Numbered from the stretch's first letter, positions 34,866 to 49,160 are shown. The stretch is 64,000 bases of DNA from Poecilobothrus nobilitatus (GCA_947095535.1 OX352774.1:9734001-9798000); one strand, 5' to 3'. The notes: a model not told the origin generated them from the sequence alone. Translations and numbers: made by a program.

Positions 34866-35233
34866 TGCTGGATTCATTGTTTCAGTACATTTGTTCCGCA
34901 TGAGTGCACACGTTTTTTATATGGAAATTTGTTTTCTCTCAATTTTCAAAAACTTTCAGAATGTTTTTTTTCTCTCTGGAGCAAAAGTTTGGAGATTTAA
35001 CTTTAACTTTTCAGTTCAGAAATATTTTTTTTCTGTCATTTTTAATTTTTTTGACATTTCTCACATTAAAAAAATTTTTTTTAGATGACAGAAAGAGCGG
35101 CGGATAGTAATATTTTTTCCTGTCTAAATTATTTTTTGTTCGGAACATCAAATTGTTATGAAGCAATCAATTGTTAGCGTTAGAATTCTCTTTTAAAAAA
35201 ATAGTTTGGATTACTGAAGCAATGAATCCAGCA
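34866..35233. mobile_element. PIF/Harbinger (Tourist)-type MITE, 368 bp
   Basis: The ends TGCTGGATTCATTGTTTCAG TA and the inverted copy TGCTGGATTCATTGCTTCAG TA differ at one of 22 positions. TAA directly precedes (34863-34865) and follows (35234-35236), the TWA target duplication of PIF/Harbinger. The T-rich interior frames at 34891/34904 are not transposase, so the element is non-autonomous. Confidence 0.8.
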
Positions 35234-35236
35234 TAA

Positions 35237-38200
35237 GAAAATGGAAAAACTAAGTATTTACTGATATATTACAAATAAGTATTTTTAGTTTTGTTACAGG
35301 ACCCTTATAACAAACTTATATTACTGTCAATGAAATAAATAAATATAATTATTGTACAATATAATTATTGGATGACAGGATATAAGCCCACAGATCATCA
35401 AACTATAATGGTATGGACAGTAGTTGCACCATATTAGTATAAAATTATTTATTTTACATATGTGTCTCGCCCTTAAAGTTTCTTTGGTTTCAAAATTTTT
35501 TCTTTTTGTGTATAAGATTTTGTCATGCGGGATTTTGTAATGTAAAATTTTGTTTTTCATAATTGTTATTACTATGCTTTTCTTATTATAAATATAAGAT
35601 TATATGCTTATTATAATATATTTTATCCTGTAAACACAATTCGGATGGGTAGCGATTTTCTCACTGTCAAAATATAAAAAATAAATGCATATATCTTTAC
35701 TGAAAGTTGACATTTTACAATGGCCTGCAGAAAGCTGAACAAATGCTAATGAAAAACTAAAATTATTTATATTTTTGGCATCGGCAGTTGCATAGTAACA
35801 TATATAATTAATTGACAAGCGGTTGTAAATAAAATTTCAAGTTTGTTTTTGTTTTTAAACATAAGTTTTAACAAACAATTAATTGAATTAGTTAGAAAAG
35901 ATGAAATTATTTATAATCTTAAGCAAGAAGATTATAAGTATAGGAACAATTTTCAAAAAGATAATTTGCTACTCGTCTTCATCGGTTATCCGAATTGTAA
36001 GCGATAAAACGGTTTTCAAGTTAAATTCCGCTTATGTAATGCAAAAAACCAAAATTGTGAAAATATTTTGTCTGGCAAATATTTTATGTACATCAGGATC
36101 GCATTATAAAAGGTAAATTAGGAAAAACAAATTTGTTTTTGTCGACATTAATTTCCAAAAAAAAAAAAAAATCAAATATTGTGTCATGTCACCTTTTATA
36201 GTGTTGTAGCTTTTAATGTATAATCTGTTTTTTGATCTTTTGTGTATAGAGATTTTATAATATTATTGACAAATAAAATTTTAAAGTTTTTGAATTCGCT
36301 ACTGATCTTATTATATCTTAAAATTGATCTCATAATTTTAAAGTGGGTGTTAAAATATTTTCTTTTATTAAATTTTTTGAATTTTTTTTCAAAAGAAATT
36401 AATTGCTTTAAATATATAGTTAAAATTAAATATATTATTTAATTAGATAAAAAAAAAAAAAATAAAATAAAGAAAAAGAAATATAAAAAATTATGTTAAA
36501 ATAGTACTAAATGTTGGTTGCATTGTTATGGAAATTTTTATAAGCTTTTTTTGTATTTATTCATTGATAATGGGGACTCATTATAGTGTGAGAATTTATT
36601 TATTTTTTTTCTTTTCAAAAAGTTAAGTAATAAAAAGTAATTAAATAATATATAATACAATATTTAAAAAGAGATAAAATAGAAGAATACATACAGTCTT
36701 AGTATAATTTGATTGATTTTAATTAAAAATATATATAAAAAAAAAAAAATAAATATATGTGTATATGTATATGTATGGGAATTAATAGAAAATAATTTTA
36801 TGAATTAAATACCCTTGAATATAATAAAGAAGTATTGTTTGAAATTTTTTCCTTTACTATTATATTATTATAATTATTAAAATTTAAGTGAAATCTCATC
36901 TTGGTGACTATTTAGTACAACAATTAAAAATGTTTGTTCTTTTATTGCTTTCTTCAAAATATTTTTTTAATTGATGATTCTTAATTAATTTTTTTTATTT
37001 AGAAAAAATGTGAGGATGTATGAATCTTAAGAAAATGTAAAGATTTTTAATTAAAAGCTCTTCATTTCTGGGATTTTAAATTTTAAAACAAGAAGGTTGG
37101 AACTGAAGAGGAGACTGTATTTTTTAAAATACAAAAAATAAAAATAAAGAAAAAATTTTTAATGATTTGATATAAACTTTATTTTAGTCTCTAGTACACT
37201 TCATTAAAGTTTATTAATTTTGTTTTTGCTCAACGGCTACTCTTATAAGCTTATTTATATAACAGATGTGTATGTTGAAATAATTAGATAGGTTATGTTA
37301 GAATACTTGGATTTATTATGATAGAATTGGTTTCACAACATGCAATGCCTCAGAATTTCAAGTTAATTGACAATCCAATTTAATTATATATTATATAATT
37401 TTTTATATTATGAGCTTATTCAGTATAAAATAAGGCAAATAGTATTTGGGTTAAATTACTATGTGCGTACAAAAAAAAACTACATTAATTTTAAGTATTA
37501 GACAAGAAAGTGTCTTTCTCTAAATGAAGTTTCATTTGGAATATTTCCATTATATTTTAATATCGATGTCTCTTTTATCTTAGACTAATTTGAAATTGTA
37601 GCTATATTTTGATTTTTACTGTTTATGTCATCTATTGGAGAGTATATGCCTTACATATTAGTATTTGTCGGTTTATTTTCATTTTTGGCCAATAATTTGT
37701 CTTTATGTATAGCTTTTTATCTATTGGTATATTATTTAAGTATAGGTATATATGTATATGGATAGGTATATATATGTATTATGCATACAAAAAAAAAAAA
37801 AAATTGGAAAATTCAGCACTTAACAAACTAGTGCTGGAATAATAAAAATGTTGGATGAGTTTTAGATTTAATCTATTCGCGTAATTCACTACACTGACAG
37901 ATAACTGAACTGCTCTGAATGCTAATATATCAAAAATATATAAAAACCTAATAAATAATAAGAAAAAACTAATATGGATCAGTTTCACTTTAAAAAAATA
38001 AAGTAAATAATATGTTATATATGTTGAAGCCTATAAAAACTATGTATTGAATAACACAAATTATTGGCCCAAAATGAATATAAACTTCAGAAATACGGTT
38101 CAATGAAAACTAATATAAAAGACATATATGTTTCACATTTAAGCGGTTCACATAACCAGTTTCAAATTATTTAATATGCCAGAAAACTTATTAATTATAT

Positions 38201-38593
38201 ATACATATTTATTATCTATAAACTAAATTAACTCTAAAATTCTTTTAAGGAACATAAAAATATCAATTCAATTAGACAATTTAATTATCTTCTGTTATAT
38301 ACACAGATTATTTAAGTTATTTAAAAATTTTAACTCAAAATATTTTATATAATTTATTATCTAATGGTTAATATCTGTAATCCATATTTGATTGCTATAA
38401 ATGAGTATGACAACTAGTAAATAAATGTCTATTTCATATATTTACCCAAATTTGATCTCTTTTTAAACAAAATTTTGTGTTTTAATATTTTATAAAAACA
38501 AAAAAATTACAAAATTATTGCTTTAAAAAACGAAAAAAAAAAAAGAAAACATAACCACTTTTAAGATATCTAATTAGGTGTTGAATACTTCAG
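35237..38593. other. Non-coding stretch
   Basis: No supported gene. Around 35885-36115 the DNA is less monotonous; one frame reads DEIIYNLKQEDYKYRNNFQK then DNLLLVFIGYPNCKR before a stop, possibly a decayed element protein, but I cannot name it. The rest is AT-rich, with a TATATG-type tract near 37745. Confidence 0.35.
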
Positions 38594-38664
38594 AGTACTT
38601 TTATCTCCAAAAACATAAAAAAAAGATACATTTTTTTTTTTATGTTTTTGGAGATAAAAGTACT
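38594..38664. repeat. Perfect snap-back hairpin, 31-bp stem
   Basis: The left arm starts AGTACTTTTATCTCCAAAAA (38594) and runs into A8; after GATACA the right arm returns T11 and the exact complement to 38664. The non-homopolymer core of about 23 bp pairs without a mismatch. Confidence 0.85.
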
Positions 38665-40293
38665 ATGAAACCTAAAGAAAAGAAAAACATTGAATTAAAT
38701 AACTATGTATGTATGTATATATGTTTGTTAACTTTAATAATTTTAATATTGTAGGTACATACATGTATATATTTTCTATTTTAAATTTATGTTTTTTTGT
38801 TTGACTTGTAGAAAATTTTACAAAAAAATTCATAAGAAAATTGTAACTGATTATTTTAACATTATAATTACAGTCGTACGAATAAATTACAGAGTACAAC
38901 AAACCACAGAATACCTTCAGCTAAAATTGGAAGTGGCGTCTAAAACACAATTATTATAAAAACAACAACAATAATAAAAAAAATGAAATAAAATTTTATT
39001 TTGAATGATAAAGAAAAAAAATCACATACAAATTACAGTTATTTACTGTTAAGTGTAAGAAAAAAAGACAGAAATTATTGTCAGTTACAAACAAAACGAA
39101 AAAGTCTCACAACCAGTATTTTGAACTATAAAAATTTATTTAATGTTGGATTGTATACCGGCGAGTCTAATCAAATGATGAAATTCCTATGTTTTTTTTT
39201 TTAATTTTGTTGTTTTTTTTTTTATATTTAAGAAAACCATAAACTAATTTACCCCTCATTTAGAGGTTGATTTGGTTCCTATCATCAAACATTTAAACCA
39301 AAAGGTGCAGTACACTTAAAACACAGAAATACAAAAAATAAAAAAAAATAAAATAAAATAAAAAAAAAAAACAAAAAAAAAAAGGTAAAAGACAAGACAA
39401 ATAAAATTTAAACTTCCTTCAGACAATTATTGGGAAACAAACCTGTCATACAAGATATGTAAAGAAAAAAAAAAAAATGAAATTAGTAAAAAAAAAAATA
39501 AATAAATAAAAAGGAAAAACAAGCAAAATAAAGTTCACCTTCATTACATAATATCGATTCGGATTTTATTATTTTTTTTTTCTTTGGATTCGCATCATAC
39601 CTGATTATTGTTATAAAGGTGAACAAGTAAAAAAAAAACAGTAATAATATATTTTATTTGATAATTTTTCTTAATTTTGTTTTTCTTTTTTGTTTTTATT
39701 TTATTTTAATTTATTTAAATTTAAATTGTTTATTTTATTTTATTTAAAATTATTTTTTTTTTTCCATATATAAAATTAAAGAATATAAACGACACTCTTG
39801 CGGAGAAAAGAAGAAACTTTCGTAATAACAATAAACAGTCAGTGACATAAAAACGACCAGATTATCTTTATCAATATTACTACATAACGACATTTTTTTT
39901 TGCGTTTTTGTTTTTTTAATCGGTTAACAACAGAAAAAAAAAAAAAAATTTTATTTAACTTATTTAGAGGAAGGAAAACAATTTTCAATTATTTTCACAA
40001 GGATAGTATAAATCTTGTGGTTTTAAATTAATTTTATTTTAATTTTGTACTTTTTTTTTTTTTGTAATTTTGAGGTTATGATAAACGTAAAAAAACGAAA
40101 TAACTACAATTAAATAAATAAAAAAAATAAGAAAAACATAATTATTGATCAGAAAATAAAAAATAAAACTAAATTAACACAAGAGTGTTAAATGAAAATA
40201 AAATATAAGATTTAATTTAACTAATAACTATAACTAATACTATACAATCAAATAAAGCTATTACATTACATTTTCTTTTTTTTTTTTTTGTAG
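38665..40293. other. Non-coding stretch before the microprotein exon
   Basis: Very A-rich with many A8-A15 runs at 39330-39520. A short frame at 39001 is likely chance. A 5' exon for the 40.3-kb frame may lie here or further upstream, but no clear donor stood out. Confidence 0.3.
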
Positions 40294-40337
40294 GTATATT
40301 GCAAAATTCTAAAAAAAAAAAAAAAACAAATAACAAA

Positions 40338-40526
40338 ATGGAAACTATAAAAAAATTTTTTTTAGAAATTTTTCAGGTTTTTGTACTTTATTTAAAGTTT
40401 GCAATATTAGCTTTAGTTATTTTTAAATTATTTGAATGGTATGTTATGATATTTGATGATAATAGCAGTAATTTAGAAAAAAATTTAAATGACAGTGATA
40501 GTGTTACCATTAAAACAGAATTATAG
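40338..40526 (+). CDS. Candidate single-pass membrane microprotein, 62 aa
   Basis: The ATG is in good insect context (ACAAAATGG) 45 bp after a strong acceptor-like tract (T run ending TGTAG at 40293), so this may be the last exon of a gene with an upstream non-coding exon. The 62-residue product has a charged start METIKKFFLEIF, a hydrophobic helix over about residues 12-38 (VFVLYLKFAILALVIFKLFE) and an acidic, Asn/Ser-rich tail DDNSSNLEKNLNDSDS ending TIKTEL. This amphipathic layout is typical of one-helix membrane microproteins and unlike nearby chance frames. Two AATAAA motifs follow (about 40672, 40798). No family recognised; it could still be chance in AT-rich DNA. Confidence 0.4.
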   Translation: METIKKFFLEIFQVFVLYLKFAILALVIFKLFEWYVMIFDDNSSNLEKNLNDSDSVTIKTEL

Positions 40527-43500
40527 TCTTTTGCATTTTAAAAGAAGAAATTAACTCTCATAATCATATAAAATTACTTCTTAGAAAATTGTTTAAACTT
40601 TTATGTAATAATATGCCTAAAAAAATACGGTACAGAATATAAGTACATATATATATATATATATAAGGAAAAGTAATAAACATTTTATTAGGTATATAGA
40701 ATTTTCAATTGAATATATTTGACCATAGTTTTGTCAAAGTTATTGTGAAACACTTTTGTTTTTAAAAAAGGTTTTGCACTTTTACAATATAAATACAATA
40801 ATAAAAATACGATATAAAATGGGAATATTTATACAGAATCTATATACAGTAAATACAGTTAGTCATCGTTCCAATCTTCATTTTTGAAGCATAAAACGCT
40901 ATACGCCACATCACGACATAATCGCCGTACAATACGGTATTTTTTTTTTTTAAGAATCTATCTTTCGTTTTATAATGAGACTTACAGATTTTTATACCTA
41001 CTTATAAGTTAATTATTTTTTATTTTAAATTATCTTTTACAATTCAATTAATTATCTTAGCGCAAGTGGAATTATTTGTTTATATTAATTTTATGTCTAA
41101 TGTAGTAGTAGTAAAGCGATTAAATTTCAAAATACTTAAATTAAAAAGAAAACAAACTTTAAATGCAGCAATATTTGAAAAAAAAAAAAAAAAGAAAAAT
41201 GTTAAACAAACAAGTCTATTCGAAGGTCAACTGTTAGCGCTTAAATCTGTTTAATAATAAAAAAAAAAAAAATTGTTAAATGAGTAAAAGAGATGGATTA
41301 TGATAGTCAAGCATTTATTTGTACATATTTATTAATATTTCAATATAACACATAAAATGTATTTTTCAACAGGTGAATGCATTCTTTTAAAGCATACCAA
41401 GATATTTTTTTATTTTTATTTTTTTCAACATCATTTTAAAACACTGATAATCAGCTGATTAATTAAATTACACTTAAATTTATATATTAAGTATGTTAAT
41501 ATTAATACATATATATACATAATATACAAATACATAAATAGTATGCATTAATTAAATACTTTTATATACCTACCAAAACAATTTTTAACTATTTTAAATT
41601 AATTGAATAGTATAATAATTTTGCTGCAGGTTTCATATTATTGGTTAAAAAATCTTGTTAAATCAATCAAATGTAAATATATATGTATATGTATAATATA
41701 TTTTATATACATATACACAAATAAATATATAAATAATAATATAAATAAATAATAAAAAAAAGTAAAGGCAAAAAAAAAAAGAACACTTTTTGTGTACTTA
41801 AATATATTTAAGCAAATATTGCGCTCAGTTGTATTGAATTAATTTTTATAAGTACGTGGGGCAAATAACTGTTTATTCAAATAAAGTTTATATTATGCAA
41901 AAGCATTTATGGATAAAAAATAAACATAAAAAAAGAAAAAAGAAAGAAAGAAGTAAAATGTATATATATATATGTATGTAATATGTATATATATATAAAT
42001 ATTTATTAACGTGATTAAATTTAAATGATATTGCAACTGTATACATATATACTGCTTAAAGTTAGTAGCTTAAAATTTGTATCTAATATGACAGAATATT
42101 CAGATCAGAGACGTTGTAATTTAATTTTAAATAATATAAAAGTTAAGTTTTTTTTTTTTGTATATTATATATATGTACTGTCTGTATATATATGTGTATG
42201 AATAAAATAAAATAAATTAAAAATAAAAGTTTAATTATTAATTTGTAAATATTGACAATATGTATTTTATTTTTGAACTGTTATTTAAAGGATTAGGATA
42301 TTTACGTTATATTATTAAATTATATACCTACATAATTGTTTTTAATTATATAAATTTAACTTAAACTACCTGTATAAAAGTCAATTATCACCTCTAATAG
42401 TTACTGAATTTATTTTTCCTTCGTACTTTAGCAACGAAAACTCAGAGTGTTACTTATTACAGCAAATTCAATTTTGTATTATTTTTATAAAGTTATATTG
42501 TGAGTTATAAGACATGAATTCAAATTATTTGTTTAATGTCAATTGTTTTTTTTTTTTTTTACATTAAATTCGATTTGTCTTATAAGATTGAAATTACATA
42601 CGTCAAATTTTTGAATTACTATATTTTCTTAAGTTTGATATTCTTGAATGTTTGATTCTTATATCAATGATTTAAAATTATACCGAATAAATTGATAATG
42701 TGTTGATAAAATTCAAATTGTATTTGTTGTTAAATTCGTTGCCAATATTAGTTATCTATAGGCCGTAGATACCGTATAAGCTATTTTTATATTAAATTAT
42801 TTGACATTTGTAGTTAAGTAATATTATACACAACATTATTTTAGGTCAAACTAGCTAAAATTCCCAATGGCTTTAAACCCAAATGAATTTTCACTTGAAT
42901 TATGTAATATCGGTATAAACAGTCATAAAAATGTCATTGCTTTATTTAAATAAAGAGAGGGTAAGTACGTACTATTTTTGCGGTTTTTCTATCTTCTTAT
43001 TTTTTTTAGATTTAGGTAAACTTGCAGAGATGGATTTGTGAAGTTTTATGAATTTCGTTGCATAAAACTTAAAAAGCTTCAACATTTCATTTTACATACG
43101 GTTTCCCTTTTTTTTTAAAAGTGTACTACGGAATTAGAGTCGAGTGATTACTGATGTGTTGCTTCAGCCTTCAACAATAAATGAAACAATAATTTTTGAA
43201 ACAATGAACAACTATAGCTGATTAGGCTGTATCACGATGGAGTCAAGAAAACAGGTTCATGCTGTATATAATGTTCACCAGAAAAAAAAAAACAGGGCTT
43301 AAAAATTAAAAGTAATTTAAAATATAAAAATATAATATAAAATAAAAGAAAAAATTTCAGTTTTATATTAATAAGAATAATATTCCCAAGTACAGTAGGA
43401 ATGATGAAGAATTATTATGTAACAAATATAGTTACATAGTCTTACATAGAAATTTTCATTGTTAATAAAACTTAAAGAAAGAAAATTTTCAAAAAAAGTT

Positions 43501-46500
43501 TAAACTTTTGAAAAATTTTCTTTTCCTAATAAAAAAAATAATAACTTTCCTTAATTTTCGTAATTAGTTTCTTTTCTTAACAGGAAAAGTTAAGAAAATG
43601 TCAAATAATATTACTAAGTTGTTAATAACAATTTAAAATTAGTATTATAGGTATATACATATTATAAGTAACAAATGGTTTTCTTACTGTGGCTAATTAT
43701 GTATCTTTCTTAATTGCTTAATTAACTTTTGTCTGGGTCATTTCGAAAAATTTAATACAAAATTATATTTTAAAAACAAAAAAAAAAAAAAAAACTTTAA
43801 AAATAAATAAAATGTAGTTTTACCAAAAATTTAATCTAAGTTAACTTAATATCCTATAATACCGGGCGAAATACATATGTATATGTTAATATGTATGTAC
43901 ATTATGTACTGCATATTTATTTATTTTTTTTTATTTTTATTTTTAATTTTGATTTTTATTATTTTCGATGTTGATCGATGTTTTTCGAAGAATATATCGA
44001 ATAGAGTAAAAAATGGATAAAAAGAGAAAGAAGACAAAGAAAAAAAAAAATTAAAACACATTTTCTTACATCATTTGGAGTGTGAAAGTTTTGCTGTTTT
44101 TTTTTCTTATTTTTATTTTTTATTTTGTTAATGCCTTAGTGTGTTTCTTTTCTTTTTTTTTTTTAAAATTTTTTGGAGTAGAGCAAATTATAAAATATTA
44201 AAAAATTTTTACAAGTTTAGATATACAATAAAACTAAATATATGTATATATTTACATAAACACAAAATGTAACATATTTCACTTAAGTAGATAATAATAA
44301 TATAGTAAAAACGAAAAAACAAAAAGAAAAAAAAAAACAATAAACACAATATTAGACCATTTTTAAAATTGATTTTTATTAATTTATTATTACATATTAT
44401 TATGTAGTAAAAAATTTTCATAAGTAGTAGTACTAGTAGTAGTAGAGGACTAAAACTGTTGAATTTTTATTATAATATGAATTAGGTTACTTGGTATTTA
44501 AATTATTAATAAAAATTAATATAATATGTATATAGTATTTTAATTATATTTAATTATGGGGCAGGTTTATTCATATTAAACCTATACAAATAAAATTTTA
44601 TTTTAAATATTATATTTGTCTTACAAAAATTTTTCAAAGAAAATTTTCATATCAAAATTTAAACAAACAAAAAAACGAAAAAAAAAAAAACAAAAAAATA
44701 TTAAAAATTGTTAATACTAATTTAAGTAAAAAAAATATCTATCTATATCTATTTTCATTTTCTATATAAATTCAAGTTTTTAATGAAACGGTTGATGTTG
44801 CAGATAGATTTATGCTTAACTGACAAGAAATGCAATCAAATTGTGCAAAGAAAAAAAAAAAAAAAAAAAAAAAACAAAAGTTGGTCACGAAGACCGTATA
44901 TTTGATTAGATTGAATATTTTTTCAAGTGGGATATTTACAACAGGATTAAATGATTTTATATTGGATGCACAGAATGATATAAGGGGTAGTCTATTGAAA
45001 AAAGATTAATAACCTATATATAATCTATACATAACTTATTTTTTTTTTTTAAATTTAAATTACTGTTTTTTTTTTTTTTTTTTTTTATTTATTTTTAGTT
45101 TTAACTACTTTTATTATTTCGTATTAAATTTAAATGATGTTAATGTGATGCAAAGTTTACTAAAACTATTTTTAGTTACAAAATGTAGTGTTTGTATATA
45201 TATATATATATATATATATGTTATATCTTTGATTAAATCTAATTAATATAAGGTTAAAACATGTGTTACTGTAAATGTTCAAAAAATGTCGTAAATATAA
45301 ATAGATAATATTTCAAATATTGACGTTTTTCTATACGAGTATAAACAACTATATGCAATTTAATATTAGATGTGTTAAAGTTTCTGATGTCCATCAGAAA
45401 TCGAAAAAAAAAAAAAAACAGAAAAAAACAAAAAAATAATATTTTATATTTGAAGTATATATACATATTATGTAACAATTTTGGGAGTCATCTATCTAGT
45501 CATAACTTTGTTTTTGTTCAGAAGATAAAAAAAAAAACATCAAAATATAAGATTAAAATAAATTAGAGTTAATTTAAATGATTTCTTAAATTTAATTATA
45601 AAAATATTTAAATGAATTTTTGAATTATTATATTTTTTATTGATTTTATGGAATGCTTTTTATTATTTTTTCTTTTATTAATTAATTTTAATTTTTATTC
45701 AATTAAAATCAGCTGTTCAAATAGTCGGTTGATAACCTTTTGATGTTAGAGGAGAAAATAAAAAAAAATAATATCAATTATTAATATATATAATATAATT
45801 AATTATTAAGTGATTATAAAGGAAATGTTATAAGTATATAAATTGAAATTTCCTTTCAATCATATAATTTGTAAACATTTTATAATAACATTTACATTAA
45901 TGATAAAAACATTTTTTTTTAAATTGTCGATTTAAGATTGATGTTGTCTGAAATAAATATAACATATTACAAGTAATATTACAGTTGAAGATAAATTAAA
46001 TATGAAAAGAAAATACAGAAAAATAATTTTTTTAAATTGCACAATTGATAAATTATGATTAATTCACTAAAAATGCAATACATTTAAATTAACTGATAAT
46101 TTTTACTGATATAACTTTTAAAAACTGAATTATTCTTAAATTATATATGTATTGTATAAAATAATACAAGAATAATAAAAATAAACAAATAAAACCTAAA
46201 AACAAACTCGGAGTGCGTTCATATTAACTTTATTGTATACAAATACAAAAATAAATACAAAAATAAGAAACTATTTCATACAGGTAAGTCAAATACATAA
46301 AGTAATACGTCCCTTACGTTGTATGTAAAAAGAAATGTGAAAATATTACAAAGTTATATGACAGCGAGCTTCTATTTTTTAAGATAACATGGGGCCAAAC
46401 GACCAGTTTTATTTTGTTTTTTTTTTTTAAATTTTGTATGGTCTATTTATTATCGTTAGAGGTGAATCCATCCATCCATTCAACTTATGATTTATTGTTG

Positions 46501-48559
46501 AATAGTATTTAAATTACATATTTTAAGATTAAACTACATAAAATAATTTAAAGTATTCCAGAGTTTTAAGATATATTTATATATGCAAATAAGCCATACA
46601 CAAGTTTAATAATATATACTAATTTATAATTCTAAGTAAATCTAAATAAATATTTGACACAAAATTTATTAAATATTATTAACATATTTTTCATCATTTG
46701 GTTTTTAAACCAAAAAAATCATTTCCGAATATTATTTTATTTACTAAGAAATTTTCTAATTCCCATCCTTAAATAAACTGACCTCATACGGTATCACAAA
46801 CATGCTTTAGTTTAATTAATAAGTACTTCGGACCCATGAAGGTAAAAAAAAAAATCCGAATTTCTTCGTTATTAAAAATGTTTTTATAAAAAATAATACC
46901 TATACTTATTAAAAACTGGAACATTATTTATATCTCAAATGAATTTTTCAAGTTTTATTTCAATTTTATTCATGTTCTCTAAATACTTTAATTATTTTAT
47001 ATAAACATATAAAAAATCTATTAAAAGATTTATAATGTATAAATGCATATGTTTCTATTGACATTAATTTTTATCTTTTTTATAAACTTAAGTTGTAAGT
47101 CAATTTATTGTTTTTTTTTTTATAAAATCATAATTAAATCATAAGTTTAAATAATTACTAAAGTATGCCTGGTATAACTTAAATATTTTGTTGAATTTTG
47201 TTATACCAGTAAAAACAAAAATCGTATTTGAAATATTTTAAAAGATTTTTTATATACTATAATAAATATATACTATATTTTTTATATACTATATAGACAA
47301 AACAAAACTAGCAACAGTAAAAACTTCGAAATTAAATAAACTTTTATATAAAATATCCACCTTTATTTTGAATTCTATTTTATTAAGTTTTGTAAAATAC
47401 ATTTAAGAATAGCACTTCTATACTGCCAAGTTTTTTTTACTATTAGAATACATTTTATCAGTTTTAATTAATTCAAATAAGTCATAAAACGTCTTTTACT
47501 GATTTCTTTCAATCAGTTAGCGAAAAAAGAAAAATATCAACTATTAAAAGTAAAAATTGAAACACAATCAAAAAAATAACAAAAATCATTAATTTAATTC
47601 TAAAAAAAAATAATAATCAGTACTACATTAATACAACAACAACTATGTATTAGAAAACTTGAAAAAACAAAAATAAAAAAAATCTCTAAACTTTGAAAGT
47701 AAAAGTTGTTTATGATTTTGCTGAATAGATTTGTAGTCAGTTTTGTTTTTCTTTTCTATTTCTTTGCGCTAACAACCTTCTAAAAATAAAACAAGAACAA
47801 TAGCAAAAACAAATTCTAATAACACACTTAAGAAAAACCAAACCACGCGTTTTTTATTTGTTTTTTTTTTGTTTTTTAATTCTAAAGCAATAAAAATACA
47901 AAAAATGTAAAAAACGTAATCTCCAACATAAAAAAAAAAAAAGCAAAAAAAAAAAAATAATTTGTTGAAAAACAATCTAATCACAAACAAAAGACTCAAA
48001 CGAGAAACTTGAAAACTTGAAAAATATGTACATATATTTCTTTTTATCAGTTACTATAGATACATTGCATACTTTGACAATTTATTACAGTTGATACTGA
48101 AAAGACAAATGAAAAATTAAACAAAAAGCAAAAAACATGCAATTTTATAAAATATACATGAAGACTGCACATTTATTATACCCCCATTTACAAAATGTAA
48201 TGTTAAACGATACTTGAAGGAATCGCATCATTAATATTAAATAAAATGAAAAAAAAAACAAATAAGAATTGAAAGTTAATAAAAAGTACTTGTAAATAAC
48301 AACTATAAGATTTTATATATGTATTTAATTTAAAATTTCAGAAATTTATTATTAATTACTTATTTTTGCTGCTTATTAGGCGTTCACGTAAAGATTACAT
48401 ACATTTTTGCTTAACACTTCTATTTTTCATAAATTTAGTCAATGCTATATTTTTTCATTCTTTTTAAATATTATTTCTTCCATTTTTAATTCTACATGTC
48501 CTTTTTAATATGTTTTATTTACTTTGCTTGTGTAATCCAGTTTTGTAAGTCATGGATAC
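40527..48559. other. Gene-poor AT-rich stretch
   Basis: Eight kilobases of poly(A)/(T), TATGTA-type and (TA)n tracts (45195-45219). Exceptions: a patch with CGCTATACGCCACATCACGA near 40895, a 28-codon frame at 42867-42953 followed by a GTAAGT donor, and a dispersed repeat at 43137-43192. Frames at 41066, 44209 (-), 45266 (-), 45372 and 47769 (-) are dominated by homopolymer codons and are not called. Confidence 0.4.
43137..43192 (+). repeat. Dispersed repeat pair member
   Basis: GAGTGATTACTGATGTGTTG CTTCAGCCTTCAACAATAAATGA resembles TAGTGATTACTAATGCCTTA GC...CCTTCATCAATAATAAATGA at 63302-63355. Unknown family. Confidence 0.4.
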
Positions 48560-49160
48560 TAATAAAAACTTTAGTATAACAATAAATTGATAGTTTATGA
48601 GCTCCGTTTGATCGGATAAAACAACGTAAGTAAACATTTCGTAAGGGATATAAAAACATGCAGATTACGGTTATTATTTATACTACTGGATCATTGCTAT
48701 TTTTCAAGCTTCCGTACAATCCGGCTTTAAGTGTTAGTTTGTTAACATAAATATTGAAAAGCTCAGACTGTGAAATGGTTTCTCGCAGCAATTGGTTCAA
48801 ACTTTTCGTAATTAGTAAAGCTAAATGGAATATTACAAAGCCCGATCTATCTGAAATTGTTCAGATTCTCTGTTAATCTTATGAACTCTCGAATAGATGG
48901 GATATCTCAACTAACTATCTGTCTGTATAATATCTATCTGTTGAATAATATCTGTGGATAAAGTGCCATTTCAAAAATTTTCCTAAAATTTTGTCTAATT
49001 GCAAGATGTTTAGTGATATATACGTCAGAAAATTCCTTTTACCAAAGCATAATGTTACAAGGGGTTGAGATAGCCTTGTTAAACAATAAAATTATAGTGA
49101 TATTTAAAATCCAATCTATTGTCGAGAATCACACTCTGGCCAGACACACTATTTTAATTT
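48560..49160 (-). pseudogene. LINE reverse transcriptase C-terminal remnant
   Basis: On the minus strand from about 49155: VSGQSVILDNRLDFKYHYNF, then NKAISTPCNI, then KEFSDVYITKHLAIRQN, with stops and frameshifts. These follow the order LGVILD.KL.F..HY, ..KA...LGF..R..KEF.D.Y..K.LY..LVR.ILEY found in many insect LINE polymerases. Further towards 48560 the similarity fades. The fragment is clearly dead. Confidence 0.5.

Noticed and set aside
35885..36117. Possible decayed gag-like protein (DEIIYNLKQEDYKYRNNFQK)
   Set aside because: The similarity is only an impression and a stop follows; not enough to call a family.
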